A DNA stretch of 64,000 nt from Bacteroidales bacterium (GCA_017400135.1 JAFPVJ010000017.1:62001-126000), one strand, 5' to 3'; positions 52,272-62,937 are shown, counted from the stretch's first letter. Numbers and translations are program-made. Notes: a model not told the origin generated them from the letters alone.

Positions 52272-55200
52272 ATGAGAAAATCAATTAAGTGGATCATCGC
52301 GGTGACCTTCGCTGCGTTCGCCGTGATCGGTTGTGCCAAGCAGGGCGACCTCGAAAAGGTCGTCTCGCGGGTCGACAACATCGAAAACCGTGTCGGCGTT
52401 CTCGAAGAAGCCGTCAAACAGCTCAATGAGACGGACGTTCCCGGTCTGCGGGATCTGGTCCGGGCTATCCAGAACAACATTACCGTCACCTCCGTCGTGG
52501 AGACCGAGGACGGTTACACGATCAATTTCTCCGACGGCACCACCGCCGTTCTCCGCAATGGCAAGAATGGCCAGAACGGCCGTGACGGTGTCGACGGTGT
52601 CGACGGCACCAATGGTAAGGACGGCGTCGACGGTACGAACGGTACGGATGGACAGACTCCCGTGATCGGCATCACCCTGGTGGACGGTGTCTATGTCTGG
52701 ACCGTCAACGGTGAAATCCTGAAGGATGACAGCGGCAAGCCCATTCCCGTTACGGGCAATGACGGCAAGGATGGCGTAGACGGTACCAACGGCACGAACG
52801 GCACGGACGGTATCACCCCTCTGTTCGGCATCCTGGACGGCCACTGGGTCGTTTCCTACGACAACGGTGACACCTGGAAGACCCTCGGTCTGACCAGCGA
52901 CACGGACTATTCCGCCTATATCGATCCTGACAAGGAGACCGACGACTACATCGTCCTCGTGGTCGGTGCGACCGAGGTCCAGATCCCCAAGGAGAAGGCC
53001 TTCACCCTGACCTTCACGACCATTGAGAACAACGGTGTCAACGCCGGCGAGACCGCTGCGTTCCCTTATACCATTGCGGGCGTCAACGCCAGCGACGAGA
53101 CTGATGTCGACGTGATCGGCATCATCGGCGACTGGACGGCTGAGGTTGTTCCGACCGACAACGCTTCCGGTGTCCTGAACGTGACCGCCACCGAGAACGG
53201 TACCGCCAAGGTTACCGTCTATGCGGCTAACCACAAGGGCAAGGCCGACATCCGCACCCTCAAGTTCGAGGGCGGTGTCCTCGAGGCCATCATCGAGACC
53301 CACGACATTTCCTGGGAAGGCGGTGAGCTTGACCTCCTCGTCAGGACCAACGTCGCCTATGACGTCGTCGTTCCCGCTGCCGCACAGGAGTGGATCAGCG
53401 TCGCTCCGGCCACCCGTGTCCGCGTGGATTCCCTCGTGATCGCCGTCGCGAAGAACGAGACCGGTTCCTATCGTCAGGCGACCCTGCAGGTCGTTGACAG
53501 CAAGGGTACCTCCGTCAAGGATATCGAAATCCTCCAGTATGCCAATCCTGAGGCTGCCACGGATCTCGCTTCTGTCGCGGCTCTCCCGGATGACAAGGCC
53601 GTCGCCGTCAATCAGGTGACTGTCGTCGCCGCCTCCAAGGTCAGCACCATCGTCACCGACGGTGAGGCCTTCATGTATGTGACCAACTACACCGGAACGC
53701 CCGGCACCGTCATCGACGTGACCGGTACCAAGAAGACCGACGATTTCGAGCTCGCATTCGTTGAATCTTCCGACGTGAAAGTCAACGCCGAGGCCGAGCC
53801 GGTCGAGGTGGACAAGAAAGCGAATTATTACTACTATGGTTACGGTGCCAATGGCTTCACCTTCTTCTACACGGCCAACAACGGCGTCGTCAGCGAGAAG
53901 GACGGCGTGTACTATGTCACTGCGTATGAGGAGCCCCAGCAGTTCGTCATCGAGGATCCGACCCAGGATCTGAGCTCCCTGGTCGGCAAGTTCGTCGCCA
54001 TGAGCGGCTGGGTCAAGGTCGTTGATTATGAGAGAGATGTCAAGGAAGACATCATCACGGTCCTGACCGACATCCACGAGATCGTATTCACCGAGGAGAC
54101 CGGTTGGAAGCCGTATTATGCGGGAATGACTTCCGATGATGAAGATTATCCCGAAGTGATCGGAAACGAGGTTTCCAATCCCACTGAGGATAGCTATTAT
54201 GAGCTTATCGTGATTGACGCGGCAGAGGCCGCCGCCACCTACGAAAGCATGGATGAAATGGTCGCCACCGTTGCCTACAACGCTTCCGACGATCTTCTCT
54301 GGTATCTTTCCCGCTATGCCGCCTTTGGCTATGACTTTGTGTTTAACTTCTATACCCACAACGAATCTGCCGAGGATACTCTCGAAGAACTCGATTACGG
54401 AGCATACTATCTCCTGGCTGTGGGCTTGGATGCTGAAGGACGCATCAGCGGCAAGTATGCGGTCACGACCTTCGAGAAGAAGGATCCGTCCGTCTTCGCG
54501 AATTATGAGGACTTCCTGGGTGAGTGGATCCTGGCTGGCAACACAATCGAGATTGCGGCGAAAGAGAATGGAAAGACCTACTCCATCACCGGTCTTCCCG
54601 GCTATGACGGAAACAACTATCTTGCCGTCGAGGCCGTTTACGATGCCGAAAAAGGAAAGCTCCTGCTTTATGAACAGGCACTTAAGGATTACACCAACAG
54701 CAACTATGGCGCGTGCAAGCGTATCTTCCAGGGTGTCTTCACTTATTCTGGAACCGATTATGGCTTCTTCTGGTTCAACAGCGAAGATTACGACGACGAG
54801 CCACAGGTCATCCTGACGGGTTCTTTGTTGAATACCGGTGAAGTCAATCTTGCCGCCGGATCTTGCCCTTACGGCAAATTCACGGGATTCCGTTATGCCT
54901 GGGTCATCGTTAATGAGAGCAGTCCGTATTACAGGAACGGTGGTGCCCAGAGCACGGTTGCTCTGCCCAATCTTCTGACCCGGCCGCAGGTTGATCTGGA
55001 AGCCTACAACAAATGGCTCGGAAACTGGACGGTAGGTACTGATTCCTGGACGATTGAGAAGGCGGAGGAGGGTAAGACCTTCACCGTGACCGGCATCTGC
55101 GGAACCGATATTCCTTATGAGGCCCGCTTCAATTCATCCTCCAACGAATTCGAGCTTTATGAGCAAGAAACGGATGTTGTTGTCGAGGTCAGTGTCGGAG

Positions 55201-55628
55201 GTACGCCCACCCAGCTTGTCGTTTGTCTGTTCGGCGAATTTGTCTATTCAGACGGAAATACATACTATCTCGGAAGTGGCAACAAGATGGCATCTGCCGC
55301 CCTCCCTGCAAACGGTACGACGACCCTTACTCCCGCCCCGACCGGATATGGCATGAATTTCAGTGAGATTTGCACCTTTGGTTTCGATCCTTCTACCGGA
55401 AAGGTTTACGGTCTCACAGATGGTTTGGCCCTGCCTGCCTCCATGTCGGTTGCCAGCGGTTCTTCCGTGAAACCTGCCTCAATCGGCTCTCCTTCCCAGT
55501 CTGCCACTTTCGCTCCGGTGTCGGCAGGCAAGTTCGAGGAAATGGCTGCCATGCCGAAGTTCCAGCCTTCCGAGTCTATTTCTGTCCGCAAAAGCGGTAA
55601 GAGTTACTCTAAAGCCTTCAAGTTTTAA
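52272..55628 (+). CDS. Surface lipoprotein: coiled coil, DUF4988/collagen-like repeats, BACON domain
   Basis: The 1118-residue protein has a lipobox (FAVIGC, Cys 21), then a heptad coiled coil (about 24-52). A DUF4988 region follows with two collagen-like G-x-y tracts at residues 97-127 (11 triplets) and 162-180 (7 triplets), mostly G-[VTK]-[DN]. A BACON domain is near 337-425 (WEGGELDLLVRTNVAYDVVV; WISVAP), then OB-fold-like parts (about 440-660). Two C-terminal modules start at YEDFLGEW (745) and YNKWLGNW (912), each with about 60 residues of T-[IV]-x-G and YEQ motifs. DUF4988 is the front domain of the PL29-associated proteins. It probably binds substrate at the surface for the adjacent SusC/D. 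The collagen repeats are short spacers, not a triple helix of known size. Confidence 0.82.
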   Translation: MRKSIKWIIAVTFAAFAVIGCAKQGDLEKVVSRVDNIENRVGVLEEAVKQLNETDVPGLRDLVRAIQNNITVTSVVETEDGYTINFSDGTTAVLRNGKNGQNGRDGVDGVDGTNGKDGVDGTNGTDGQTPVIGITLVDGVYVWTVNGEILKDDSGKPIPVTGNDGKDGVDGTNGTNGTDGITPLFGILDGHWVVSYDNGDTWKTLGLTSDTDYSAYIDPDKETDDYIVLVVGATEVQIPKEKAFTLTFTTIENNGVNAGETAAFPYTIAGVNASDETDVDVIGIIGDWTAEVVPTDNASGVLNVTATENGTAKVTVYAANHKGKADIRTLKFEGGVLEAIIETHDISWEGGELDLLVRTNVAYDVVVPAAAQEWISVAPATRVRVDSLVIAVAKNETGSYRQATLQVVDSKGTSVKDIEILQYANPEAATDLASVAALPDDKAVAVNQVTVVAASKVSTIVTDGEAFMYVTNYTGTPGTVIDVTGTKKTDDFELAFVESSDVKVNAEAEPVEVDKKANYYYYGYGANGFTFFYTANNGVVSEKDGVYYVTAYEEPQQFVIEDPTQDLSSLVGKFVAMSGWVKVVDYERDVKEDIITVLTDIHEIVFTEETGWKPYYAGMTSDDEDYPEVIGNEVSNPTEDSYYELIVIDAAEAAATYESMDEMVATVAYNASDDLLWYLSRYAAFGYDFVFNFYTHNESAEDTLEELDYGAYYLLAVGLDAEGRISGKYAVTTFEKKDPSVFANYEDFLGEWILAGNTIEIAAKENGKTYSITGLPGYDGNNYLAVEAVYDAEKGKLLLYEQALKDYTNSNYGACKRIFQGVFTYSGTDYGFFWFNSEDYDDEPQVILTGSLLNTGEVNLAAGSCPYGKFTGFRYAWVIVNESSPYYRNGGAQSTVALPNLLTRPQVDLEAYNKWLGNWTVGTDSWTIEKAEEGKTFTVTGICGTDIPYEARFNSSSNEFELYEQETDVVVEVSVGGTPTQLVVCLFGEFVYSDGNTYYLGSGNKMASAALPANGTTTLTPAPTGYGMNFSEICTFGFDPSTGKVYGLTDGLALPASMSVASGSSVKPASIGSPSQSATFAPVSAGKFEEMAAMPKFQPSESISVRKSGKSYSKAFKF

Positions 55629-55659
55629 GCAGGTCTAGAGAAACCAGATTGATTAGCTT

Positions 55660-58600
55660 ATGAATAAACTGAGATATATTCTCACGTTACTTGCGCTTGC
55701 GTTCACGGCGTTGGCCGCGCTTGCCCAGAACCGGACGGTGACGGGCAACGTGACCTTCGCCGCGGACGGGACGCCGGTCGTGGGCTGCTACGTGTCCGTC
55801 GAGGGCACGAAGATCGGCGGCGTCACGGACCTGGACGGAAACTTCGAGATTCCGGGCGTTCCCCCAAGTGCCAAGTACGTCGTCGCGTCCTTCGTGGGCG
55901 CGAAGGAAGCCCGTGTCCCGATCGCACCCAACATGAAGATCGTCCTCGAGGACGACGCTGAATTGCTGGAGGGTGCCATCGCGACCGGTATGTACACGGT
56001 GGACCGCCGTATGAACACCGGTTCCGCCGTGAAGGTCGATGCCAAGGAAGCCAACATCAGCGGTATGGCGGATATTTCCCGTTCGCTGGAAGGCCGCGCC
56101 GCCGGTGTCTCGGTGCAGAACGTGTCCGGTACCTTTGGTACGGCTCCGAAGATCCGCGTCCGTGGCGCCACCTCCATCTATGGTTCCTCCAAGCCCCTCT
56201 GGGTCGTGGACGGCGTCATCATGGAAGATGTCGTGGACGTCAGCGCGGACGATCTCTCGTCCGGTGACGCCAACACCCTGATCTCCTCGGCCATCGCCGG
56301 CCTCAACTCGGATGACATCGAGTCCTTCGACATCCTGAAGGACGGCTCCGCTACCTCTATATATGGTGCGCGCGCTATGGCGGGCGTTATCGTCGTCACG
56401 ACCAAGAAGGGTACCGCCGGCAGCAGCAAGATCAGCTACACCGGTGAATACACCTACCGTCTCAAGCCGAGCTACAACACCTTCAACATCATGAACTCCC
56501 AGGACCAGATGGAAATCTACCAGGAGCTCCAGCAGAAGGGTTACCTCAACTATGCGGAGACGGCGAACGCCAGCAACAGCGGTATCTACGGCAAGATGTA
56601 TCAGCTGATCACCCAGTATGACGAGAGTAGCGGTACCTTCGGCCTTGCCAACACCGAGGCCGCCCGCAACGCCTATCTGCGTGCCGCGGAGTTCCGCAAC
56701 ACCGACTGGTTCGACATCCTGTTCAACCACTCCCTGCAGCACAACCACTCCGTGAGCGTGTCCGGCGGTTCCGGGAAGGGCACCTACTATGCCTCCCTGT
56801 CCGCCCTGGCCGATCCGGGTTGGACGCTCCAGAGCAAGGTGAACCGTTACACCGGCAACCTCAACGTGACTTACAAGCTCACCGAGAAACTGTCGGCCAA
56901 CCTGATCAGCAACGCATCCTACCGTTCGCAGCGCGCTCCCGGTACCATCAACAGTGAGATGGACGTCGTGTCCGGTGAGGTGAAGCGTGACTTCGACATC
57001 AACCCTTATTCCTACGCGCTCAACACGTCCAGGGCCCTCGACCCGAACGAGTTCTACACGCGCAACTACGCGCAGTTCAACATCCTGCATGAGTTGGAGA
57101 ACAACTACATCGACCTGGATGTCCACGACCTCCGCGTACAGGGTGAGTTGAAATACAAGCCGATCCCTCATCTGGACCTGAGTGCCCTGGCCGCGTACAA
57201 GGCGACCACCACCTCGCAGGAACATTACATCAAGGACGGCGCCAACCAGGCCCTCGCATACCGCGAGATGTCCACGGCTTCCATCCGTGACGTCAACCCC
57301 TTCCTGTATACGGATCCGGAGAATCCTTACGCACTGCCGATCACGGTTTTGCCCGTCGGCGGTATCTACGAGCGTTCCGACAACAAGATGAACAGCTGGG
57401 ACATCCGTACTACGGCGACCTACAACAACACCTTCTTCACGAACCACATCGTGAACCTGTTCGGCGGTGCCGAGGTTAACAACATCGACCGCCACAGCAT
57501 CTGGTTCCGCGGATGGGGCATGCAGTACGATTTCGGCGAGATCGCCAATTACGACTGGCACGTGTTCAAGCAGGGCGCGGAAGAGAATACCCAGTATTTC
57601 ACGATGGTCAATACCTGCACCCGCAGCATCGCGTTCTTTGCCAACGGTACCTATTCTTATAAAGGCAAGTATACGCTGAACGGTACCTACCGTTATGAAG
57701 GTACGAACGGTCTGGGCAAGGCCCGTACCGCGCGCTGGCTTCCTACTTGGAACGTTTCGGCTGCCTGGAACATGCACGAGGAGCCTTGGATGAAGAATCT
57801 CTATCCGACGGTCACTCACCTGATGCTCAAGGGTTCCTACTCCCTGACCGGTGACCGTCCCAGCGTGTCCAATGCGGAAGTCGTTATCGGTGCGACCAAT
57901 CCCTGGCGTCCCTTTGCGGATGACAAGGAGTCGGCTCTTTATATCGAAGACATGGCCAACCCTTCGCTGACTTATGAAAAGAAACATGAGATCAACCTGG
58001 GTCTGGAGGCCGGTTTCTTCGACAACCGGATCAACTTCACCTTCGACTGGTACAAGCGTAACAACTATGACCTGATCGGTCCTGTCACGACGGTCTTCGG
58101 TACGCGTCTGGGTAACGTCGCCTCCATGGCCTCCGACGGTTATGAGATTTCCCTTACGACCAAGAACATCAAGGCGAAGGATTTCTCCTGGACGACGAAC
58201 TTCATTTATTCGCACACGCACAACGTGGTCACCAAGCTGGAGAGCCAGAAGCGGGCCTTCGACCTGATTTCCGGTTCCGGTTTCGCTTTCGAGGGTTATC
58301 CTGTCCGCAGCCTGTTCTCCTATCAGTTCACCGGCTTGAACGAGGAAGGTCTCCCGACCTTCATCAGCGAGGCGGGTGAGCCTACCGTTTCCGGCGTCTA
58401 CTTCCAGGAGCGGGACGAAGAGCTCCTCAAGAAGAACCTGCTCTACTCCGGCAGCGTCGATCCGACCGATGTCGGTTCCCTGGGTAATATCTTCTCTTGG
58501 AAGGGCCTTAAACTCAACGTGTATATTACGTATTCGTTCGGAAATGTGATCCGTCTGGATCCCGTGTTCCGGAGCGCCTACGATGATCTCAACTCGATGC

Positions 58601-58989
58601 CGAGGGAGTTCAAGAACCGCTGGACCGTTCCCGGCGACGAGAACAAGACCACGATTCCGGTCATTGCCAGCTACTGGCAGAACCGTATCCACTCCAACTC
58701 CGGCTCTTATCTGAGCTATGCGTACAACGCTTACAATTACTCCGACGCCCGTATCGCACGGGGTGATTTCGTTCGCTTGAAGGAGCTCTCCCTGGCTTAC
58801 GATTTCCCGAAGTCGGTCGCCGAAGCGATGAAGTTGGGCAGCCTTGGTGTAAAGGTCCAGGCGACCAACCTCTTCCTCCTCTATTCGGATTCCAAGCTCA
58901 ACGGCCAGGATCCTGAATTCTACAACACCGGTGGTGTGGCTGTTCCGCTTGCGAAGCAGTTCACTTTCACATTGCGTATCGGTCTTTAA
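55660..58989 (+). CDS. SusC/RagA-family TonB-linked outer-membrane transporter
   Basis: The 1109-residue protein has a Sec signal (cut near LAQN, residue 22) and a carboxypeptidase-regulatory-like domain (about 25-100: VTGNVTFAADGTPVVG, DLDGNFEIPGV). The plug follows with the SusC signature near 180-250 (PLWVVDGVI, LKDGSATSIYGARAMAGV), then a 22-strand barrel ending in LRIGL. The VSADDLSSGDANTLISSAIAGL insert in the plug resembles RagA-like importers. RagA takes up peptides, and the HExxH protein two genes downstream fits. It pairs with the SusD gene 18 bases on. Confidence 0.93.
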   Translation: MNKLRYILTLLALAFTALAALAQNRTVTGNVTFAADGTPVVGCYVSVEGTKIGGVTDLDGNFEIPGVPPSAKYVVASFVGAKEARVPIAPNMKIVLEDDAELLEGAIATGMYTVDRRMNTGSAVKVDAKEANISGMADISRSLEGRAAGVSVQNVSGTFGTAPKIRVRGATSIYGSSKPLWVVDGVIMEDVVDVSADDLSSGDANTLISSAIAGLNSDDIESFDILKDGSATSIYGARAMAGVIVVTTKKGTAGSSKISYTGEYTYRLKPSYNTFNIMNSQDQMEIYQELQQKGYLNYAETANASNSGIYGKMYQLITQYDESSGTFGLANTEAARNAYLRAAEFRNTDWFDILFNHSLQHNHSVSVSGGSGKGTYYASLSALADPGWTLQSKVNRYTGNLNVTYKLTEKLSANLISNASYRSQRAPGTINSEMDVVSGEVKRDFDINPYSYALNTSRALDPNEFYTRNYAQFNILHELENNYIDLDVHDLRVQGELKYKPIPHLDLSALAAYKATTTSQEHYIKDGANQALAYREMSTASIRDVNPFLYTDPENPYALPITVLPVGGIYERSDNKMNSWDIRTTATYNNTFFTNHIVNLFGGAEVNNIDRHSIWFRGWGMQYDFGEIANYDWHVFKQGAEENTQYFTMVNTCTRSIAFFANGTYSYKGKYTLNGTYRYEGTNGLGKARTARWLPTWNVSAAWNMHEEPWMKNLYPTVTHLMLKGSYSLTGDRPSVSNAEVVIGATNPWRPFADDKESALYIEDMANPSLTYEKKHEINLGLEAGFFDNRINFTFDWYKRNNYDLIGPVTTVFGTRLGNVASMASDGYEISLTTKNIKAKDFSWTTNFIYSHTHNVVTKLESQKRAFDLISGSGFAFEGYPVRSLFSYQFTGLNEEGLPTFISEAGEPTVSGVYFQERDEELLKKNLLYSGSVDPTDVGSLGNIFSWKGLKLNVYITYSFGNVIRLDPVFRSAYDDLNSMPREFKNRWTVPGDENKTTIPVIASYWQNRIHSNSGSYLSYAYNAYNYSDARIARGDFVRLKELSLAYDFPKSVAEAMKLGSLGVKVQATNLFLLYSDSKLNGQDPEFYNTGGVAVPLAKQFTFTLRIGL

Positions 58990-59007
58990 TGCATGGGAGG
59001 AATGATT

Positions 59008-60678
59008 ATGTTTAAAATGAACAATCTTTTCAAAACCATTGCCGCCGTCATCATCCTTTCCGGTCTGACGGCTTGTGACAAGTTCCTGGACAAAATGCCG
59101 GACAACCGTGCCGAGCTCAATTCCCAGGAAAAGATCCGTGCGCTGCTGACGTCCGCTTACTCGACGGGAACCTACCTGTTCTTCAGTGAATATATGTCGG
59201 ATAATGTGGATAATCTCGGTGACGATAATCCGGGAACCAACCGTTTCGTGGACCAGTGCTATACCTGGGCCGACGTCACAGAGACGGATAATGACAGTCC
59301 CAAGTATTTCTGGGAGGGTGGTTATGAAGCCATCAACACGGCCAACCAGGCTCTCGAGGCGATCGAGAAAATGGCCGGCTGTGAGGATGGTGACCTCAAC
59401 GTCAAGGCCATCGAGCAGGCCGGTCTGACCGCCGAAATGGCGGAAGCGCTGCTCTGCCGCGCCTACCACCACTTCATGCTGGTCAATTTCTTCTCGCTGA
59501 ACTACAATGTCAACACCAGCGACAAGGACCTCGGCATCCCGTATATCGACCGTGTTCCCCAGGAATTGAATCCCCAGTATGACCGCGGCACTGTCGCGGA
59601 GGTCTATGACAAGATCGACAAGGACCTGGAGATCGCACTCCGCTATGTCGACGACAGTTATTACAAGGTACCCAAGTATCACTTCAACGTCAGGGCAGCC
59701 TACGCATTCGCGTGCCGTTTCTATCTCTTCTATGAGAAATGGGACCTGGCAGCGGAATATGCGACCAAGTGCCTGGGTTCCCAGCCTGCGCAGGTGCTGC
59801 GTAACTGGAAGTACCGCAACAGTCTGGAGAAAGACCGCGAGGTGAAGTCCAACGACTACATCAAGTCTTCCTACAGTGCCAATCTGATGCTGATGACCGC
59901 GTACACCGCTTTTGGCTACTACATGGGCTATCCCGGCATCACGAAGTACTCCCACAATGCCTTCCTGAATTTCTCGGAGATCCATTATGCGAAGAACATC
60001 TGGGGTAACGAACAGACCGGTTGGCGAAACGTGTACTCCTGGTATTGGGAGGGGCCGGAATGGTACAGCGGCTCCACTTTCGACCAGATGGCTTTCTGGA
60101 AGATCCCTTACCTGTTCGAGTATACCGATCCCGTCGCCCGTATCGGTTACGCCCACGCCGTTTATCCGGCGTTCACGACTGACGAGACCCTGCTCAACCG
60201 TGCTGAGGCATACGTGATGCTGGGCCGCTATGACGAGGCTGCAGCCGATCTGGATACCTGGACGCACAACCTGATCAAGCCGGCGAACTTCTCCGGTACG
60301 CTGACCCCCGAATTCATCCATGAATTCTATCAGGGTGTCGAGTACTGGACTCCTGAGGTCCCGACGATCAAGAAGCATCTCCATCCGGCTTTCGCCATCG
60401 GTGGCGAAGGTGAACTCCGTGAGAGTATGCTCCAGTGCGTACTGCAGTTCAAGCGTATCGAGAATTCGGCCCAGGGCCTCCGCTGGCTGGATGTCAAGCG
60501 TTACGGAATCGAGATTACCCGCCGTACGCTTCAGCCGGACCCGGATGCCGGAGATGACGATGCCGGCTTCAAACTCCTCAACGGTTCAGTCGATGTGCTG
60601 ACCGTGGATGATCCCCGCCGTGCCATGCAGATCCCTCCGGATACCCAGGCCGCCGGAATCGCCCCGAACCCCCGTTAA
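59008..60678 (+). CDS. SusD/RagB-family nutrient-binding lipoprotein
   Basis: I take the ATG at 59008: GGGAGGA (58995-59001) is 6 bases upstream, a rare Shine-Dalgarno here, and the product has a lipobox LTAC (Cys 23). An ATG at 58993 would add five residues. The 556-residue protein has SusD traits: CDKFLDKMP after the lipid site, WEGGYEAINTANQALEAIEKM near 100, TPR-like helices (EALLCRAYHHFMLVNFFSLNYN), and a C-terminal EFYQGVEYW region. It forms the lid over SusC. Confidence 0.92.
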   Translation: MFKMNNLFKTIAAVIILSGLTACDKFLDKMPDNRAELNSQEKIRALLTSAYSTGTYLFFSEYMSDNVDNLGDDNPGTNRFVDQCYTWADVTETDNDSPKYFWEGGYEAINTANQALEAIEKMAGCEDGDLNVKAIEQAGLTAEMAEALLCRAYHHFMLVNFFSLNYNVNTSDKDLGIPYIDRVPQELNPQYDRGTVAEVYDKIDKDLEIALRYVDDSYYKVPKYHFNVRAAYAFACRFYLFYEKWDLAAEYATKCLGSQPAQVLRNWKYRNSLEKDREVKSNDYIKSSYSANLMLMTAYTAFGYYMGYPGITKYSHNAFLNFSEIHYAKNIWGNEQTGWRNVYSWYWEGPEWYSGSTFDQMAFWKIPYLFEYTDPVARIGYAHAVYPAFTTDETLLNRAEAYVMLGRYDEAAADLDTWTHNLIKPANFSGTLTPEFIHEFYQGVEYWTPEVPTIKKHLHPAFAIGGEGELRESMLQCVLQFKRIENSAQGLRWLDVKRYGIEITRRTLQPDPDAGDDDAGFKLLNGSVDVLTVDDPRRAMQIPPDTQAAGIAPNPR

Positions 60679-60696
60679 TCTTAAAAGCTGAAAGAT

Positions 60697-61641
60697 ATGA
60701 AGAAATATATATACAGCATTATGATTGTCCTGGCCTCCCTCTGCGTCTCGTCCTGTCTGCATGACGAGATCGAGGAAGAGAGCGTCATCAAGGATTCGAC
60801 GGTGGAGCAGAACGATTTTGACAGATGGCTGGAGGCCAACTTCCTCAAGCCGTACAACATCGAGTTCAAGTACCGTTATGCATTGAACGAGTCCGACATG
60901 GGCTTCTATACGGTGCCGGCTGACGTCGAGTCTGCCATCATCTATGCCCATCTGGTGAAGTATCTTTGCATCGATACCTACGATGAGGTTGCCGGAGTCG
61001 CCTTCACCCGTTCCTATTTCCCCAAGATGTTCTTCCTGATCGGTACCTGGGAGTATCGTAACAACGGAAGCATTGTCCTCGGTACCGCTGAAGCCGGTAA
61101 GAAGATCATGCTGGCCGGTGTCAACGAACTGCCCGATGTTCTAGATTATTTCGAGGGCGCCGAGCTGGACGAATATCTGAATCATTATTACATCAAGACG
61201 ATCCATCACGAGTTCACGCATATCCTGAACCAGACCAAGGCTTTCTCCGACGCGTTCAAGCTGATCACGCCGGCCACCTATGTGGCGGATGCCTGCTTCG
61301 ACACGGATGACTATTGGCGTGGTCGCGGATACATTACGGATTACGCCCAGTCGGAGCCGCGTGAAGACTTCGCCGAGCTGCTCTCCGAGTACGTGACGCA
61401 CAATGCCGCCTGGTGGGACACGCAGATGCAGGCCGCTCATTCGGAAACTACCAATGTCCGCGAGAGCGATCCTTCTGCCGAGTACGGTGACGTGCTGATC
61501 CAATCCAAGATCGACATCGTCCGCGATTACATGCTGAACTCCTGGGACATTGATATTGACGACCTCCGTGCCGTCATCAACCGCCGTATGGGAGATGTGG
61601 TGGCCGGCAAGGTCGACCTGAATTCCGTAACGATCTTATAG
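60697..61641 (+). CDS. Substrate import-associated zinc metallohydrolase lipoprotein
   Basis: The 314-residue protein has a lipobox (VSSC, Cys 20) and a catalytic HExxH: His 171, Glu 172 and His 175 in IHHEFTHILNQ. Further helices follow (EPREDFAELLSEYVTH), where the Glu/Asp downstream could be the third ligand. This matches the TIGR04549-type proteins found beside SusC/SusD pairs. It would cleave peptides or glycopeptides at the surface before import. Gaps of 18 and 12 bases to its neighbours show one operon. Confidence 0.88.
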   Translation: MKKYIYSIMIVLASLCVSSCLHDEIEEESVIKDSTVEQNDFDRWLEANFLKPYNIEFKYRYALNESDMGFYTVPADVESAIIYAHLVKYLCIDTYDEVAGVAFTRSYFPKMFFLIGTWEYRNNGSIVLGTAEAGKKIMLAGVNELPDVLDYFEGAELDEYLNHYYIKTIHHEFTHILNQTKAFSDAFKLITPATYVADACFDTDDYWRGRGYITDYAQSEPREDFAELLSEYVTHNAAWWDTQMQAAHSETTNVRESDPSAEYGDVLIQSKIDIVRDYMLNSWDIDIDDLRAVINRRMGDVVAGKVDLNSVTIL

Positions 61642-61653
61642 GAGGACTGAGTT

Positions 61654-62937
61654 ATGCGTAAATTGAATTTACTTTCCATTCTCGCGTTTGTCGCGCTGGT
61701 GATCCTGCCTGCTTGCCAGCAGCTGGAACCCGACGTGTTCGACAAGCCCTCCTCGACCCGTCTGTCCGAATTCCTCGAGGAAATCCGGACGACGCTTTCC
61801 TCCGAGCAGTATGGCTGGACCCTGGATTATTATCCGGGCTCCAAGTATTCCAGCGTTACATACGCGCTCTCCTTCACCGATCAGAAGGTGACGGCCTGCG
61901 TCGAGAAAAAACCGACTGAAACGGAAACCTCGACCTACGCGTTGAAGACCGATGACGGCCCCGTCCTTTCCTTTGACACGTACAACAAGATTCTCCATGC
62001 CTATGCGACTCCCGACAGCAAGAAGTATCAGGCCAAGGGCGGTGATTTCGAATTCGAAATCCGCGCATTCGACAAGGAGAACAAAGTGATCACCCTGATC
62101 GGCAAGCGTTCCCGCAACACCTGTACGCTGCGGCCCCTGACCAAACCGGCCGAAGAGTATTTCGCCGGTGTCAAGTCCTTCGAGCGCAGCATCACCGTTC
62201 CGGCCGCTGCGGCGACGATTGACGGGAAGGAGATCGAACTGTACATCGACAACGGTATCCGCTCGATCACCATTGGCGAGAAAGATGCACCCAAGGATTC
62301 CCTCCAGACGGTCCGCTATGTCCTGACGGAGAATACTTTCCGCTTCTCCAAGCCCTTCAAGGTGGGCGACGTGGAGTTCTCTGAATGGACATACGATCCT
62401 GCCAACGAGACCCTGAACGGCTCTGGTATCACTTTCGTGAAGTTCATCCCTGCGGGATACATCACCTACGAACAGTACCTGGGCAAGTACACCTTCTACT
62501 ATTACAATGCTTCCCGCAGCTTCCCGGTTCAACTGGTGGAAGAGGAAGCCGGCCTTTCCTTCCGGATGGTGGGCTTCTCGACCTACTTTGAGCCCATCCT
62601 TACCTTCAACGGCGGCCGTGGCCGTCTGGACTGGGTCAAGCAGACCATCGGTGGTTCCGGCAGCCTGGAGTACATCCTGGCTCCCTGGGATACCAATGCC
62701 GGTTATCTGACCTGGATGGATGAGGTGGGTCTTGTCGGATCTGTCGAGGACAACACGGTGGAAGATTTCGTCGTTACGTTTGCCGACAACGGCGTGTGGG
62801 AAGACCATAAAGCCTCCGGCTGGCTGGTCTGGTCCATGAACGGCGACAGCAGCGCCGGCGCCGTGTCCAGTTGGACGACTGCCACCGGCAGCTATCAGGT
62901 TCCCGGTGACCTTTCCATGCAAAAGATTAAAGAGTAA
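61654..62937 (+). CDS. DUF4302 lipoprotein
   Basis: The 427-residue product has a lipobox (ILPAC, Cys 21). The DUF4302 front is visible at about 30-140: SSTRLSEFLEEIRTTLSSEQYGWTLDYYPG, then TYALSFTDQKV. A C-terminal part from about 273 begins YEQYLGKY and has strands like those in the collagen-like protein. DUF4302 proteins accompany TIGR04549 proteins and SusC/D in Bacteroidota; their ligand is unknown. It is 6 bases upstream of the last lipoprotein gene. Confidence 0.85.
   Translation: MRKLNLLSILAFVALVILPACQQLEPDVFDKPSSTRLSEFLEEIRTTLSSEQYGWTLDYYPGSKYSSVTYALSFTDQKVTACVEKKPTETETSTYALKTDDGPVLSFDTYNKILHAYATPDSKKYQAKGGDFEFEIRAFDKENKVITLIGKRSRNTCTLRPLTKPAEEYFAGVKSFERSITVPAAAATIDGKEIELYIDNGIRSITIGEKDAPKDSLQTVRYVLTENTFRFSKPFKVGDVEFSEWTYDPANETLNGSGITFVKFIPAGYITYEQYLGKYTFYYYNASRSFPVQLVEEEAGLSFRMVGFSTYFEPILTFNGGRGRLDWVKQTIGGSGSLEYILAPWDTNAGYLTWMDEVGLVGSVEDNTVEDFVVTFADNGVWEDHKASGWLVWSMNGDSSAGAVSSWTTATGSYQVPGDLSMQKIKE

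Noticed and set aside
55687-60384. Very long open frame (over 1500 codons) on the strand opposite SusC and SusD
   Set aside because: GC-rich codon usage leaves the complementary frame open. The product has no domain logic, no signal and an odd composition, while the plus-strand genes have full family signatures.
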